Positions 48,560 to 57,450 of a DNA stretch of 64,000 bases are shown piece after piece (position 1 is the stretch's first letter; the number at the start of each line of letters is the position of its first letter). Made by a program: the position numbers and the translations under genes. The notes beneath the pieces were generated by a model. That model was not told where the DNA came from, ran no database searches, and saw only the letters and a list, made by a program, of their open reading frames with translations. This stretch comes from Solibacillus sp. FSL K6-1523 (lineage in GTDB: Bacteria > Bacillota > Bacilli > Bacillales_A > Planococcaceae): positions 1,042,001-1,106,000 of the forward strand of contig NZ_JBBOSU010000001.1 of the NCBI RefSeq assembly GCF_038005225.1, written 5' to 3'.

Positions 48560-50671
48560 ATGAACGAAAAAAAGGTCTTTTCGTATGAATGGGCTGGCCG
48601 TCCATTAGTAATAGAAGTAGGACAGTTAGCAAAACAAGCAAATGGTGCAGCACTTGTGCGCTATGGCGAAACAGCGGTATTATCAACAGCAACAATGTCA
48701 AAATCTCCAAAAGCATTAGATTTTTTCCCATTAACAGTCAACTATGAAGAAAAACTATACGCAGCGGGTAAAATTCCAGGAGGCTTCATTAAACGTGAAG
48801 GACGTCCATCAGAGTCAGCTATTTTAGCGTCTCGTTTAATCGACCGTCCAATTCGTCCGATGTTCCCGGAAGGCTTCCGTAACGAAGTACAAGTCATTTC
48901 AATGGTTATGTCAAATGACCAAAACAACCCTTCAGATGTAGCAGCTATGTTTGGTTCTTCATTAGCATTAGCTGTTTCAAATATTCCTTTTGACGGACCA
49001 ATTGCGGGCGTACATGTTGGATACATTGATGGCGAATTTGTAATCAATCCAACAACAGAGCAAGCTGCAAAATCAACAATTCAATTAACAGTAGCAGGTA
49101 ATAAAGACGGCATCAACATGGTTGAAGCGGGTGCATTAGAAGTTACAGAAGAAATCATGCTTGAAGCAATTATGTTTGGTCATGACGAAATCAAGAACTT
49201 AATCGCTTTCCAAGAAGAAATTGTAGCAGCAGTTGGAAAGGAAAAAGTAGAAGTAGTACTTTACGAATTAGATGCGCAATTAACAGCGGATATTAAAGCT
49301 GCTTGTGAATCAGAAATGAACACTGCGATTCAAACAGTTGAAAAGCATGCACGCGAAGAAGCAATCAATGTTGTAAAAGAACGCATCATTACTTCTTATG
49401 TAGAGCAAGAAGTAACGGATGAGACGATGAAGCAAGTAAAAGGCATTTTAGATCAAATGGTCAAAGATGAAGTTCGTCGTTTAATTACGGAAGATAAAGT
49501 ACGTCCAGATGGTCGTAAATTAGATGAAATCCGTGCCCTTTCTTCTGAAGTAGGTCTATTAGATCGTACGCATGGTTCAGCATTATTCACTCGTGGTCAA
49601 ACACAAGCGCTATCAATTTGTACATTAGGTGCTTTAGGTGATGTACAAATTATTGATGGTATTGGTGCAGAAGAATCGAAACGTTGGATGCATCATTATA
49701 ACTTCCCTCAATTCTCAGTAGGGGAAACAGGCCCAATTCGTGGTCCAGGTCGTCGTGAAATCGGTCACGGTGCATTAGGGGAGCGCGCATTACTAGCGGT
49801 TATTCCAGATGAAGAGGCATTCCCATATACAATTCGTTGCGTATCGGAAGTATTAGAATCAAATGGTTCAACTTCTCAAGCATCGATTTGTGCATCAACA
49901 TTAGCAATGATGGATGCAGGTGTTCCTTTAAAAGCACCAGTAGCAGGTATTGCGATGGGTCTTATTAAAAAGGACGAGCATTACTCTATTTTAACGGACA
50001 TTCAAGGGATGGAAGATCACCTTGGTGACATGGACTTTAAAGTTGCAGGTACAGCTAAAGGTGTAACAGCACTTCAAATGGACATTAAAATTGACGGTTT
50101 ATCACGCAATATTTTAGAAGAAGCGTTAACACAAGCGAAAATCGGTCGTATGCATATTTTAGAATCAATGCTTGCGACATTAAACGAATCTCGCACAACA
50201 CTTTCTAAATACGCACCGAAAATTACAGTGATTAAAATTAATCCTGATAAGATTCGTGACGTTATCGGACCAGGTGGTAAACAAATTAATAAAATTATCG
50301 ATGAAACGGGCGTAAAAATTGATACAGAGCAAGATGGTACAATTTATATCGCCTCATCAGATGAGGCAATGATTAACCGTGCGCGTGAAATTATTGAATC
50401 AATCGTCCGTGAAGCAAAAGTTGGCGAGTACTACTTATCAACTGTTAAGCGTATCGAAAAATTCGGTGCATTCTGTGAAATCTTCCCAGGAAAAGACGGA
50501 TTACTACACATTTCAGAAATTCAAGAAGAACGTACGAAAGCTGTAGAAGACGTATTAAAATTGGGCGATCAATTACTTGTGAAATGTATCGAAATTGACA
50601 ATCAAGGACGAGTAAACTTATCTCGTAAAATTGTTGTTAAAGAAGAAAAAGAACGTGCAGAGCAAGCATAA
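48560..50671 (+). CDS. pnp: Polynucleotide phosphorylase
   Basis: PNPase degrades RNA phosphorolytically and is part of the RNA degradosome. The 703 residues hold two RNase PH domains (first: [30 protein letters not shown]; second: [32 protein letters not shown]), KH ([16 protein letters not shown]) and S1 ([32 protein letters not shown]). AAAGGGG precedes the ATG. Confidence 0.98.
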   Translation: MNEKKVFSYEWAGRPLVIEVGQLAKQANGAALVRYGETAVLSTATMSKSPKALDFFPLTVNYEEKLYAAGKIPGGFIKREGRPSESAILASRLIDRPIRPMFPEGFRNEVQVISMVMSNDQNNPSDVAAMFGSSLALAVSNIPFDGPIAGVHVGYIDGEFVINPTTEQAAKSTIQLTVAGNKDGINMVEAGALEVTEEIMLEAIMFGHDEIKNLIAFQEEIVAAVGKEKVEVVLYELDAQLTADIKAACESEMNTAIQTVEKHAREEAINVVKERIITSYVEQEVTDETMKQVKGILDQMVKDEVRRLITEDKVRPDGRKLDEIRALSSEVGLLDRTHGSALFTRGQTQALSICTLGALGDVQIIDGIGAEESKRWMHHYNFPQFSVGETGPIRGPGRREIGHGALGERALLAVIPDEEAFPYTIRCVSEVLESNGSTSQASICASTLAMMDAGVPLKAPVAGIAMGLIKKDEHYSILTDIQGMEDHLGDMDFKVAGTAKGVTALQMDIKIDGLSRNILEEALTQAKIGRMHILESMLATLNESRTTLSKYAPKITVIKINPDKIRDVIGPGGKQINKIIDETGVKIDTEQDGTIYIASSDEAMINRAREIIESIVREAKVGEYYLSTVKRIEKFGAFCEIFPGKDGLLHISEIQEERTKAVEDVLKLGDQLLVKCIEIDNQGRVNLSRKIVVKEEKERAEQA

Positions 50672-50681
50672 TTCATTATCA

Positions 50682-50704
50682 ATTACGCCTCAGCGTAATT
50701 GCGT
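50682..50704 (+). repeat. Dispersed palindromic repeat, copy B
   Basis: This 23-base stretch contains ATTACGC/GCGTAAT as a 7-bp hairpin with a 4-base loop. It matches copy A at 29656-29678 in 20 of 23 positions and a degenerate copy near 60310. It sits just after the pnp stop codon, ahead of the terminator. Confidence 0.55.
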
Positions 50705-50725
50705 AATGAATGCATAATGAGCTTT

Positions 50726-50763
50726 AAAAATGCCATTTTGACGACAATCAAAATGGCATTTTT
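50726..50763 (+). terminator. Intrinsic terminator after pnp
   Basis: AAAAATGCCATTTTGA (50726-50741) is perfectly complementary to TCAAAATGGCATTTTT (50748-50763), 6-base loop. It could work in both directions. Confidence 0.8.
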
Positions 50764-50836
50764 GCATATAAGTTCGCATATATACATTGCAAAAATAATA
50801 GTTCAATTATTGATAATTGATAGATAGGAGAATTAC

Positions 50837-52063
50837 ATGGTACAAGTACTTACATGTCAGAACGGTGTGCGCATTGTGGCGGAGCAAATGCCGCATGTGC
50901 GTTCGTTATCTGTTGGAATTTGGGTTAATGCGGGCTCACGCTATGAAACGATTGAGGAAAATGGCATTACGCATTTCATTGAACATATGCTATTTAAAGG
51001 AACGAAAAATCGAACAGCACGCCAAATTGCTGAACAATTTGACCGCATCGGTGGTGAAATCAATGCATTCACATCGAAAGAGCATACTTGTTATTATGCG
51101 AAAGTATTAGACCATCACGCGGAACTAGCAGTAGAAATTTTAGCAGATATGTTTTTCAATTCATTATTTACGGAAGAAGATATTGGGCGCGAACGTCAAG
51201 TAGTGCTTGAAGAAATTTATATGAGTGAGGATGACCCAGCGGATGATGTCCATGAGAAACTATGGGCCGTTATGTATCCAAATGATGCACTAGGACGCCC
51301 GATTTTAGGGACATCGGAAACGTTGGCAACATTTGATGAGGCGATGATTCGAAAGTATATGGCAAAGCATTACGGTCCAAAAAATGTTGTCATTTCAGTA
51401 GCTGGCAATATTAATGATGGTTTAATCGAAGCAATTGAACAATTATTTGGCACGTATTCCGCAAGTGCTGAATCAGAAGTCGCACAGCCTTCTTATCCGG
51501 CATTCACAGCGGGCGAAGTTGTCAAAACACGCGATACCGAGCAAGCACATATCGCGATTTCTTTCCCAGCAATTGGCGTGAAAGATCCACAAACGTATAG
51601 CTTTATCGCGTTAAATAATATTATTGGTGGTAATATGAGCTCACGCCTATTCCAAGATGTGCGTGAGGAGCGCGGGCTTGCGTATTCGGTATTCAGCTAT
51701 CAATCATGCTATGAAGATGTTGGTGCCTATACGATTTACGCTTCCACTTCGAAGCAAAACTTAGACACATTGCAGCAGCAAATCGATCAAACGTTATTCG
51801 ATGTCGTGGCAGGTGGGGTCACGGAAACCGAACTTGAAAATGCAAAAGAGCAATTAAAAGGAAGTTTCGTGCTAGGTTTAGAAGGTACAGATGAACATAT
51901 GAATCGAAACGGTGTGAATGAACTGATTCACCAACATCATCGCACTGTTGATGATGTGCTTGCAAATATTGATGCAATCTCGATGGATACAATTGATGAC
52001 TTAATTACAAAAGTTTTATTAAATGAACCAGCCATCGCGATTATTGGCCCAGAAAATGAATAA
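50837..52063 (+). CDS. mlpA: M16 family zinc peptidase (MlpA/YmxG)
   Basis: A 408-residue M16 peptidase, the processing-peptidase/pitrilysin fold. The inverted zinc motif HxxEH is at residues 46-50 (THFIEHMLFKG), with the third-ligand Glu in RQVVLEEIYMSEDDP. The C-terminal half shows the second M16 domain with SRLFQDVREERGLAYSVFSY. The B. subtilis orthologue (YmxG, MlpA) lies after pnp and before ymxH; here a minus-strand cassette comes next. GATAGGAG precedes the ATG. Confidence 0.93.
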   Translation: MVQVLTCQNGVRIVAEQMPHVRSLSVGIWVNAGSRYETIEENGITHFIEHMLFKGTKNRTARQIAEQFDRIGGEINAFTSKEHTCYYAKVLDHHAELAVEILADMFFNSLFTEEDIGRERQVVLEEIYMSEDDPADDVHEKLWAVMYPNDALGRPILGTSETLATFDEAMIRKYMAKHYGPKNVVISVAGNINDGLIEAIEQLFGTYSASAESEVAQPSYPAFTAGEVVKTRDTEQAHIAISFPAIGVKDPQTYSFIALNNIIGGNMSSRLFQDVREERGLAYSVFSYQSCYEDVGAYTIYASTSKQNLDTLQQQIDQTLFDVVAGGVTETELENAKEQLKGSFVLGLEGTDEHMNRNGVNELIHQHHRTVDDVLANIDAISMDTIDDLITKVLLNEPAIAIIGPENE

Positions 52064-52108
52064 AAAATGAATCGGAGTTTTTCGTGAAACTCTGATTCGT
52101 TTTTTTTA
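52062..52108. terminator. Bidirectional terminator between convergent genes
   Basis: GAATCGGAGTTT pairs with AAACTCTGATTC (one G-U pair, 6-base loop), with an A-run on one side and eight T on the other. It can serve both mlpA (+) and the ABC cassette (-). Confidence 0.8.
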
Positions 52109-52726
52109 TAACTCGGCGTGATCAAACTTTGTGATGGCTGATTGGCAAAGCTTGTAGTAAATCCAAACGCTTACGATTGGTATGATCAAGCCGCCTAGTT
52201 TAATCGAGAAAAAGGCATTAAAAAATAAAATAAAAATGGCGTGCGGTGAAAATAATACAACTAATAAAAATACGAGATTCGATAAGTCAAAGCCAACCTT
52301 ATTTGAAGTGGGATTGGAAAAATAATGTTTCAGCTGCATCCCCATATGGACGAGGCTAACAGCGAAAAGTCCTAAGAAAATATGAGGCATATATGGGTCC
52401 GTGTCCATACCATTACCTTGGTAAAAATGAAGAATCGTGAAAGGGATTCCAATTGCTCCTATAATAGTGAATGCAAATACATAAGCGCTTGTAATGAAAA
52501 CTTTTGTTGTAATGGGCATTGTCCGTAAAATGCGCATAAAGTGATTTTCATGATAAAATGAAATACCGATTGATGCTATTTGAAGTAGGAAAATGAATGT
52601 AAATAAATCATACGTGGATTGCCCCCAAAAATAATTAATGAATCCAAAGGCTACGAGAACTAAAAACCCCATAAGAGCTAATACCTTCCGTGAAAAATAA
52701 AAGTGCAACTTCAACATCGTAATCAT
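52106..52726 (-). CDS. Membrane protein of GntR-ABC cassette (second permease-like)
   Basis: A 206-residue hydrophobic protein with about six membrane segments and no motif I can name. Place and size suggest a permease-like part of the ABC transporter encoded upstream. AGGAGGG precedes its ATG by 7 bases and the start overlaps the end of the preceding membrane protein gene by 4 bases, so they are translated together. The N-terminus (MITMLKLHFYFSRKVLALMG) resembles ABC-2-type permease openings. Substrate unknown. Confidence 0.7.
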   Translation of the reverse strand: MITMLKLHFYFSRKVLALMGFLVLVAFGFINYFWGQSTYDLFTFIFLLQIASIGISFYHENHFMRILRTMPITTKVFITSAYVFAFTIIGAIGIPFTILHFYQGNGMDTDPYMPHIFLGLFAVSLVHMGMQLKHYFSNPTSNKVGFDLSNLVFLLVVLFSPHAIFILFFNAFFSIKLGGLIIPIVSVWIYYKLCQSAITKFDHAEL

Positions 52727-53319
52727 GCAATATCCCTCCTTGTAGCAAAATACCCTGTCATTAATATACTCAATATGAAACTTAAGACGGCCACACTAAA
52801 AAGCAGTGGAATCGAATCAGCAAGTTGTCCTAAATGAGGTGCATAAGTTGGAATGAATACTGGAATGAGAAAAGGAAATATCCCCATGACGAACTGCAAA
52901 TTGATTAACTGTAAAATCATATAGAAAGCGAGTAAAGTAAGGCTTGCACAAATCAAAATAAGCCAATGTGTAACAGAAGGGAAAACGAGTTGTCCATCTA
53001 AAAAGGTGCTAAAAAATGCGCCAATGAACACCGAATACGTGCTATAACAAAGCGCAATTCCACTTAAAAATAAATAATCCGCTAACATAAAAGTTTTCTT
53101 TGGAACTGGAAATAACACGAACATTTTCTGGTGCTCCTTTTGAAAATCGAGAAAATAGATGCAAACAACGCTAAAGCTCATAAGTGTGATTAATAAAAGC
53201 ATAGCTAGAGAATCACCTAGAAAAAATCCGATAGCCATAATAAAAGTTAGAAACAGGGGTGTGAGCACGACCCAATTCGCCAATCCATCAAAATAATAAC
53301 GAAGTAAAAATGAAATCAT
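52723..53319 (-). CDS. Membrane protein of GntR-ABC cassette (first permease-like)
   Basis: A 198-residue protein with about six hydrophobic segments and very few charges, of no family I can name with certainty. The opening MISFLLRYYFDGLANWVVLTPLFLTF and DFQKEHQKMFVLFPVPKKTFMLADYLFL resemble ABC-2-type permeases where a cytoplasmic loop precedes the second helix. AAAGGGG lies 8 bases before the ATG. It overlaps the ATPase gene by 4 bases and the next membrane gene by 4 bases. Confidence 0.7.
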   Translation of the reverse strand: MISFLLRYYFDGLANWVVLTPLFLTFIMAIGFFLGDSLAMLLLITLMSFSVVCIYFLDFQKEHQKMFVLFPVPKKTFMLADYLFLSGIALCYSTYSVFIGAFFSTFLDGQLVFPSVTHWLILICASLTLLAFYMILQLINLQFVMGIFPFLIPVFIPTYAPHLGQLADSIPLLFSVAVLSFILSILMTGYFATRRDIA

Positions 53320-54161
53320 TCATTTCGCCCCTTTACGTACAGCAACATAAGCTCATCAATCGTTGGCTTTTCTAATTCAATGACCTGGTTAACAAATTCT
53401 CGCTTCACTAAATATTTCACACCAAAAGTCGAGTCCAGTTTTCCGATAATCGCATGCTTTGGAAAGACAGTTGCTTGCTCGAGCGTCCCTTTCCATATGC
53501 CGTAACCGTATAATAAATCATCCTTATTTTCACTAAATAAAATTTCCCCTTTATGAATGAACGTAATGGTATCCGCAATTTTTTCTAAATCACTTGTAAT
53601 ATGCGAAGAAAATAAAATTGCATGTTCATCATTCTCCATAAATTTCAGTAGTAGCTCAAGCACTTCATCACGTACAATCGGATCAAGCCCGCTTGTTGGC
53701 TCATCTAATAATAGAAGCTTTGGACGGTAGGACAAGGCTAAAATAAGACCTAATTTCATCTTCATCCCGCGTGACATCGCCTTCACTTTATCATATTTAG
53801 GCACATCTAATTGATCGAGTAAAAGGTAAAAATAATCACGATCCCATGTCGCGTACACTTTCGAATAAATGTGATTGAGTTCCTTTACTGTTAGATTATC
53901 TGGCACGTGAAGTTCATCAAAAACAACACCTATTTGAGCTTTTAAAGCCGTCTCATGTAAAAGATGGTCCTTGCCGAAAATGAAAATGTCGCCCGCTTGT
54001 TTTTTGAGTAAATTTAAAATGAGCTTGATAGTCGTTGATTTCCCCGCGCCATTTTGTCCGATGAAGCCCGCAATGGTTCCGCACTCTACTGTAAAGGAAA
54101 CATCATTTAATCGAAAACTTTTAAATTGTTTTGAAACATGTTTTACCTCAATTGCGTTCAT
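53316..54161 (-). CDS. ABC transporter ATP-binding protein (YtrB-like)
   Basis: A 281-residue ABC ATPase: Walker A GQNGAGKST, signature MSRGMKMKLGL (a deviation from LSGGQ common in this subgroup), Walker B LLLLDEPTSGLD and switch His in ILFSSHITS. It is followed by two membrane proteins and preceded by a YtrA-type GntR regulator, the layout of YtrAB-like systems connected in B. subtilis to cell-wall stress or antibiotic response; function here is inferred. Three ATG codons stand in a row; the last (54161) has the best spacing (6 bases) to GGAGGA. Confidence 0.88.
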   Translation of the reverse strand: MNAIEVKHVSKQFKSFRLNDVSFTVECGTIAGFIGQNGAGKSTTIKLILNLLKKQAGDIFIFGKDHLLHETALKAQIGVVFDELHVPDNLTVKELNHIYSKVYATWDRDYFYLLLDQLDVPKYDKVKAMSRGMKMKLGLILALSYRPKLLLLDEPTSGLDPIVRDEVLELLLKFMENDEHAILFSSHITSDLEKIADTITFIHKGEILFSENKDDLLYGYGIWKGTLEQATVFPKHAIIGKLDSTFGVKYLVKREFVNQVIELEKPTIDELMLLYVKGRNE

Positions 54162-54163
54162 CA

Positions 54164-54535
54164 TCATTCCTCCAATAATAAGTTTAGTAAATCAAATAAT
54201 TCTTCTGACTGGATATTTGCCATTTTTGCAATGGATACCGCTTTTGTAAAATGTCCTTCAATTTGCTTCACTAACTCTTCGCGCAAAAAATCTTGATTAC
54301 GCTGTGAGACGAAGCTCCCTTTTCCCGCGACGGTTTCAATAAAGCCATCGCGCTCTAAATCGGCATAGGCCCGCTTAGTTGTCATGACGCTAATTTTTAA
54401 TTCAGCTGCTAATGCCCGTATGGAAGGAAGTGCATCATCCGCAACGAGCACGCCAGATAAAATAGCTTGCTTCAGCTGTTCTGTAATTTGTTCATAAATA
54501 GGCTGGCTGCTTGCATTGCTCAATTTGATAAGCAT
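54164..54535 (-). CDS. GntR-family regulator, YtrA type
   Basis: A 123-residue short GntR protein: winged helix-turn-helix in PIYEQITEQLKQAILSG, LPSIRALAAELKISVMTTKRAYADLERDGFIETVAGKGSFV, then a short dimerisation tail, as in YtrA (no large effector domain). An earlier ATG (54553) overlaps the ribosome binding site GAGGTG; the ATG at 54535 has 10-base spacing. A perfect palindrome lies just upstream (54561-54576), so self-repression is likely. Confidence 0.9.
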   Translation of the reverse strand: MLIKLSNASSQPIYEQITEQLKQAILSGVLVADDALPSIRALAAELKISVMTTKRAYADLERDGFIETVAGKGSFVSQRNQDFLREELVKQIEGHFTKAVSIAKMANIQSEELFDLLNLLLEE

Positions 54536-54560
54536 AAATAGAAAACACCTCATTTAAATA

Positions 54561-54585
54561 ACTGTATATATACAGTGTATACAGT
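54561..54585. promoter_or_regulatory. Palindromic operator upstream of the GntR gene
   Basis: ACTGTATATATACAGT (54561-54576) is a perfect 16-base palindrome, and TACAGT occurs again at 54580-54585. It lies 26 bases upstream of the regulator start on the minus strand, within the probable promoter. YtrA-type repressors bind such AGTGTA/TACAGT-like sites next to their own gene; binding is inferred. Confidence 0.6.
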
Positions 54586-54627
54586 AGGGGTTAGAAATGT
54601 CTACTGCAAATTTTAAAGGTAAGAAAG

Positions 54628-54656
54628 CACAATCAAAACTTTCAATGCATATAGTA
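54628..54656 (+). promoter_or_regulatory. SigK-type promoter before ymxH-dpaAB
   Basis: CACA (54628-54631), 16 bases, then CATATAGTA (54648-54656) fits the SigK consensus mACm-N16/17-CATAnnnTA. The ribosome binding site of ymxH (GAGGAGG, 54674-54680) follows about 18 bases later. Dipicolinate synthase is a late mother-cell function under SigK in B. subtilis, which agrees. Start mapping would be needed to prove it. Confidence 0.6.
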
Positions 54657-54686
54657 ATCATAAGCTCATTGAAGAGGAGGATGAGG

Positions 54687-54956
54687 ATGCTATTATCTGA
54701 GCTTGCTGAAAAGGAATTAATCGAGATGGAAAAGGGGATTCGCTATGGTTTTTTAGCGGAGACAGAATGTATTTTTGATCCAAAAACGGGTAAAATTTTT
54801 GGATTTGAAATGCCTGCCCAAATGGTGAAAATGCCATTTCAAAAAAAGAAAACACCAGCGATTAAATATATTCCTTGGGAAGAGATTTTGTTAATAGGCG
54901 AGGATCGTATTTTATTTCAAAAAACTACTTCATCGATTAATCATCCGACCGAATGA
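54687..54956 (+). CDS. ymxH: PRC-barrel sporulation protein YmxH/YlmC family
   Basis: An 89-residue protein with one PRC-barrel: LLSELAEKELIEMEKGIRYGFLAETECIFDPKTGKIFGFEMP and IKYIPWEEILLIGEDRILF. It matches the YlmC/YmxH family, small proteins of sporulating Bacillota without a settled function. The frame is open from 54597, and ATG 54681 is also possible, but GAGGAGG (54674-54680) places ATG 54687 at ideal spacing. The stop overlaps dpaA by 4 bases. Confidence 0.88.
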   Translation: MLLSELAEKELIEMEKGIRYGFLAETECIFDPKTGKIFGFEMPAQMVKMPFQKKKTPAIKYIPWEEILLIGEDRILFQKTTSSINHPTE

Positions 54957-55729
54957 CAGAGCGTTGGCTTATTGTAGGGACGGATGAACGGATGAAGTTG
55001 CTTGCGAAAGAATTAACGGATCATCAACGCACGGTATATTACAAAAGCACAAACAAGTGGGATGACGCTTTAAATAAGGCGGCACTTGAATTTCATCCAA
55101 CGATACTTGTGCTACCAATCCAGCCATTGAAAATTGAGGTTCCTGAACTATTTGGTATCAATCAAGTCCTCGTATTTGCGGGTCGTTTAGATGACCATTG
55201 GACCAAACATTTAAGAAATACAAAACCGATTTTTTATTTGCAAAATGAAGCGTTTATTTGGAAAAATGCAGCACTTACTGCGGAAGGTTTTTTAGCTCAC
55301 CTTTATCAGCAGCGGATAAGTGTTCAACGAAAAAAGATTGTGATTACAGGTTTTGGGCGAGTGGCAAAATTACTCGCATTATTTTTAAGTCGCATGCATG
55401 CCGATATTCATATAGCTGTTCGCTCGGAAACACAATGTGCCGAGGCAATTGCGTATGGCTATACAGGGGTTTATTTAGATGAGAAAAATCAATGTTCAGC
55501 CGATATGATCATTAATACAATTCCAGATGCTTGGTTGACAAAAGAGTATACAAAATTCATCGAATGTCCGATTTATGACATAGCATCTGCACCAGGATGC
55601 TTGAAAGAACTCACTTTATCGCAATATGAGTTGTTGCCAGCATTACCTGGGAAATACTTTCCGCAAGCAGCAGCTAAAATCATGTATGAAACGATGCTCG
55701 ATCTTATTGGGAGGGAAAACAATGCTTGA
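54953..55729 (+). CDS. dpaA: Dipicolinate synthase subunit A
   Basis: With DpaB, DpaA turns a lysine-pathway dihydrodipicolinate intermediate into dipicolinic acid, which fills the spore core. The 258 residues have an N-terminal domain opening ERWLIVGTDERMKLLAKEL and a Rossmann domain at about 125-230 (KIVITGFGRVAKLLALFLSRM). It is shorter than I remember for B. subtilis SpoVFA (about 297), with the central part trimmed. The C-terminal ALPGKYFPQAAAKIM is typical. It overlaps dpaB by 8 bases. Confidence 0.9.
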   Translation: MTERWLIVGTDERMKLLAKELTDHQRTVYYKSTNKWDDALNKAALEFHPTILVLPIQPLKIEVPELFGINQVLVFAGRLDDHWTKHLRNTKPIFYLQNEAFIWKNAALTAEGFLAHLYQQRISVQRKKIVITGFGRVAKLLALFLSRMHADIHIAVRSETQCAEAIAYGYTGVYLDEKNQCSADMIINTIPDAWLTKEYTKFIECPIYDIASAPGCLKELTLSQYELLPALPGKYFPQAAAKIMYETMLDLIGRENNA

Positions 55730-56312
55730 AGGAAAGCGAATAGGACTTGGAATAACGGCTTCACATTGTACGTATGAAGAGGTTGTCCCTAAAATTCAGC
55801 AGTTTCGTGATGTAGGGGCAACTGTCGTACCGATCATTACACCATCTGTATTACATGCGGCAACTCGCTTTGGTACAGGAGCAGAGTGGATCGAAAAAAT
55901 TGAGGCTTTGGCAGGAGAAAAAGTAGTAAGTTCCATTGTAGAAGCAGAGCCATTTGGACCGAGAAATCCGCTCGACTGTATGGTAATTGCACCGATGACA
56001 GGAAATTCAATTAGTAAATTTGCCAATGCTGCGACGGATAGTGCTGTTTTGATGGCTGCAAAGGCGACATTACGAAATGGTTCACCTGTTGTTTTGGGAA
56101 TTTCAACGAATGATGCCTTAGGGCTAAATGGCATAAATATAATGAAATTAATGAATGCGAAGAACATTTATTTTATTCCGTTTGGGCAGGATGATCCGGT
56201 TCTAAAACCGACGTCGCTTATAGCAGATTTCACAAAAATGCTCGAAACTGTGGAATATTCTCTCACTCATAAAAAACAAGTTCAACCAATAATTATACAA
56301 TTTTTTAAATAA
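55722..56312 (+). CDS. dpaB: Dipicolinate synthase subunit B
   Basis: DpaB is the flavoprotein-fold subunit of dipicolinate synthase. The 196 residues show KRIGLGITASHCTYEEVVPKI, VIAPMTGNSISKFANAATDSAVLMAAKATLRNGSPVVLGISTND and IYFIPFGQDDPVLKPTSL, all family-typical. The frame is open from 55626, but GGGAGGG before ATG 55722 sets the start. Confidence 0.94.
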   Translation: MLEGKRIGLGITASHCTYEEVVPKIQQFRDVGATVVPIITPSVLHAATRFGTGAEWIEKIEALAGEKVVSSIVEAEPFGPRNPLDCMVIAPMTGNSISKFANAATDSAVLMAAKATLRNGSPVVLGISTNDALGLNGINIMKLMNAKNIYFIPFGQDDPVLKPTSLIADFTKMLETVEYSLTHKKQVQPIIIQFFK

Positions 56313-56322
56313 TCCAATAAAC

Positions 56323-56352
56323 TTACACAATTCAAATTATTTATGTTACAAT
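56323..56352 (+). promoter_or_regulatory. SigA promoter for asd-dapA
   Basis: TTACAC (56323-56328), 18 bases, TACAAT (56347-56352) preceded by TGT, an extended -10. It lets asd and dapA be expressed in growth apart from the sporulation genes upstream. Confidence 0.5.
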
Positions 56353-56394
56353 ATCCAACATTATGTATCTAGTTTATTTTAGGAGAGATGAGAA

Positions 56395-57435
56395 ATGACA
56401 AAGCAATTGATAGTTGCAGTAGTGGGAGCAACAGGAGCAGTTGGTTCAAAATTAATGGAAAAACTTATTGAGCGTAAGTTTCCGATTAAACATATAAAGT
56501 TTTTAGCTTCAGCACGTTCGGCTGGTAAGGCAATCGAATTTAACGGTCAAACGTATACAATCGAAGAAGCGACACCAGAAAGCTTTGAAGGCGTCAATAT
56601 TGCCTTATTCTCAGCAGGTGGTTCCGTTTCAGAAAAACTTGCACCAGAAGCAGCAAAACGAGGCGCAATTGTTATCGACAATACGAGTCATTTCCGCATG
56701 GATCCAGAAGTGCCGCTAGTCGTGCCAGAAGTGAATCGCCACGTCCTAAAAAATATTCCAAAAGGGATTATTGCTAATCCGAACTGTTCAACAATTCAAA
56801 TGGTAGCAGCACTTCAGCCGATCCGTGAAAAATTTGGTTTAACAAAAGTGGTCGTTTCAACTTATCAAGCAGTATCAGGCTCTGGAGTTGCAGCAATTGA
56901 TGAGTTACGTGAACAAAGTACGCAGTGGGAAGCTGGTAAAAATGTGGAGGCAAATGTTCTGCCTGTTAAATCAGATGCAAAACATTATCCGATCGCACGT
57001 AATGTCATTCCACAAATTGACAAGTTCACGAACAACGGATTTACATATGAAGAAATGAAAATGATTAATGAAACAAAAAAAATTATGGAAGCACCAGAAT
57101 TGAGTGTTGCAGCAACTTGTGTGCGCGTTCCTGTCGTATCTGGTCACTCAGAATCAGTTTATATCGAGTTAGAACAGGAAGCGACTGTGCAAGATATTTT
57201 TGCGACATTACAAGATGCACCAGGCATTGTTTTACAAGATGATATTACACAGCAAGTTTATCCGATGCCCCTTTTTGCTGAAAATGAAGAACCAATTTTT
57301 GTAGGTCGTATTCGTCAAGATTTAGATAATAAAAAGGGATTCCATCTATGGATTGTTGCAGACAATTTATTAAAGGGTGCGGCATTGAATTCGATTCAAA
57401 TCGCTGAAGCAATGTTAGAGGATAACTTACTATAA
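56395..57435 (+). CDS. asd: Aspartate-semialdehyde dehydrogenase
   Basis: Asd reduces aspartyl phosphate to the semialdehyde, leading to lysine, diaminopimelate, threonine and methionine. The 346 residues show VVGATGAVGSKLMEKL, the catalytic Cys in IANPNCSTIQMVAAL and CVRVPVVSGHSESVYIE. TTTAGGAGAG precedes the ATG. dapA follows 15 bases later; no aspartokinase gene lies between them. Confidence 0.97.
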   Translation: MTKQLIVAVVGATGAVGSKLMEKLIERKFPIKHIKFLASARSAGKAIEFNGQTYTIEEATPESFEGVNIALFSAGGSVSEKLAPEAAKRGAIVIDNTSHFRMDPEVPLVVPEVNRHVLKNIPKGIIANPNCSTIQMVAALQPIREKFGLTKVVVSTYQAVSGSGVAAIDELREQSTQWEAGKNVEANVLPVKSDAKHYPIARNVIPQIDKFTNNGFTYEEMKMINETKKIMEAPELSVAATCVRVPVVSGHSESVYIELEQEATVQDIFATLQDAPGIVLQDDITQQVYPMPLFAENEEPIFVGRIRQDLDNKKGFHLWIVADNLLKGAALNSIQIAEAMLEDNLL

Positions 57436-57450
57436 AAGGAGTGTATTTAC

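Noticed and set aside
50817-51110. 97-residue frame overlapping the start of the M16 peptidase
   Set aside because: Shadow frame with no ribosome binding site or family resemblance; the peptidase frame covers it.
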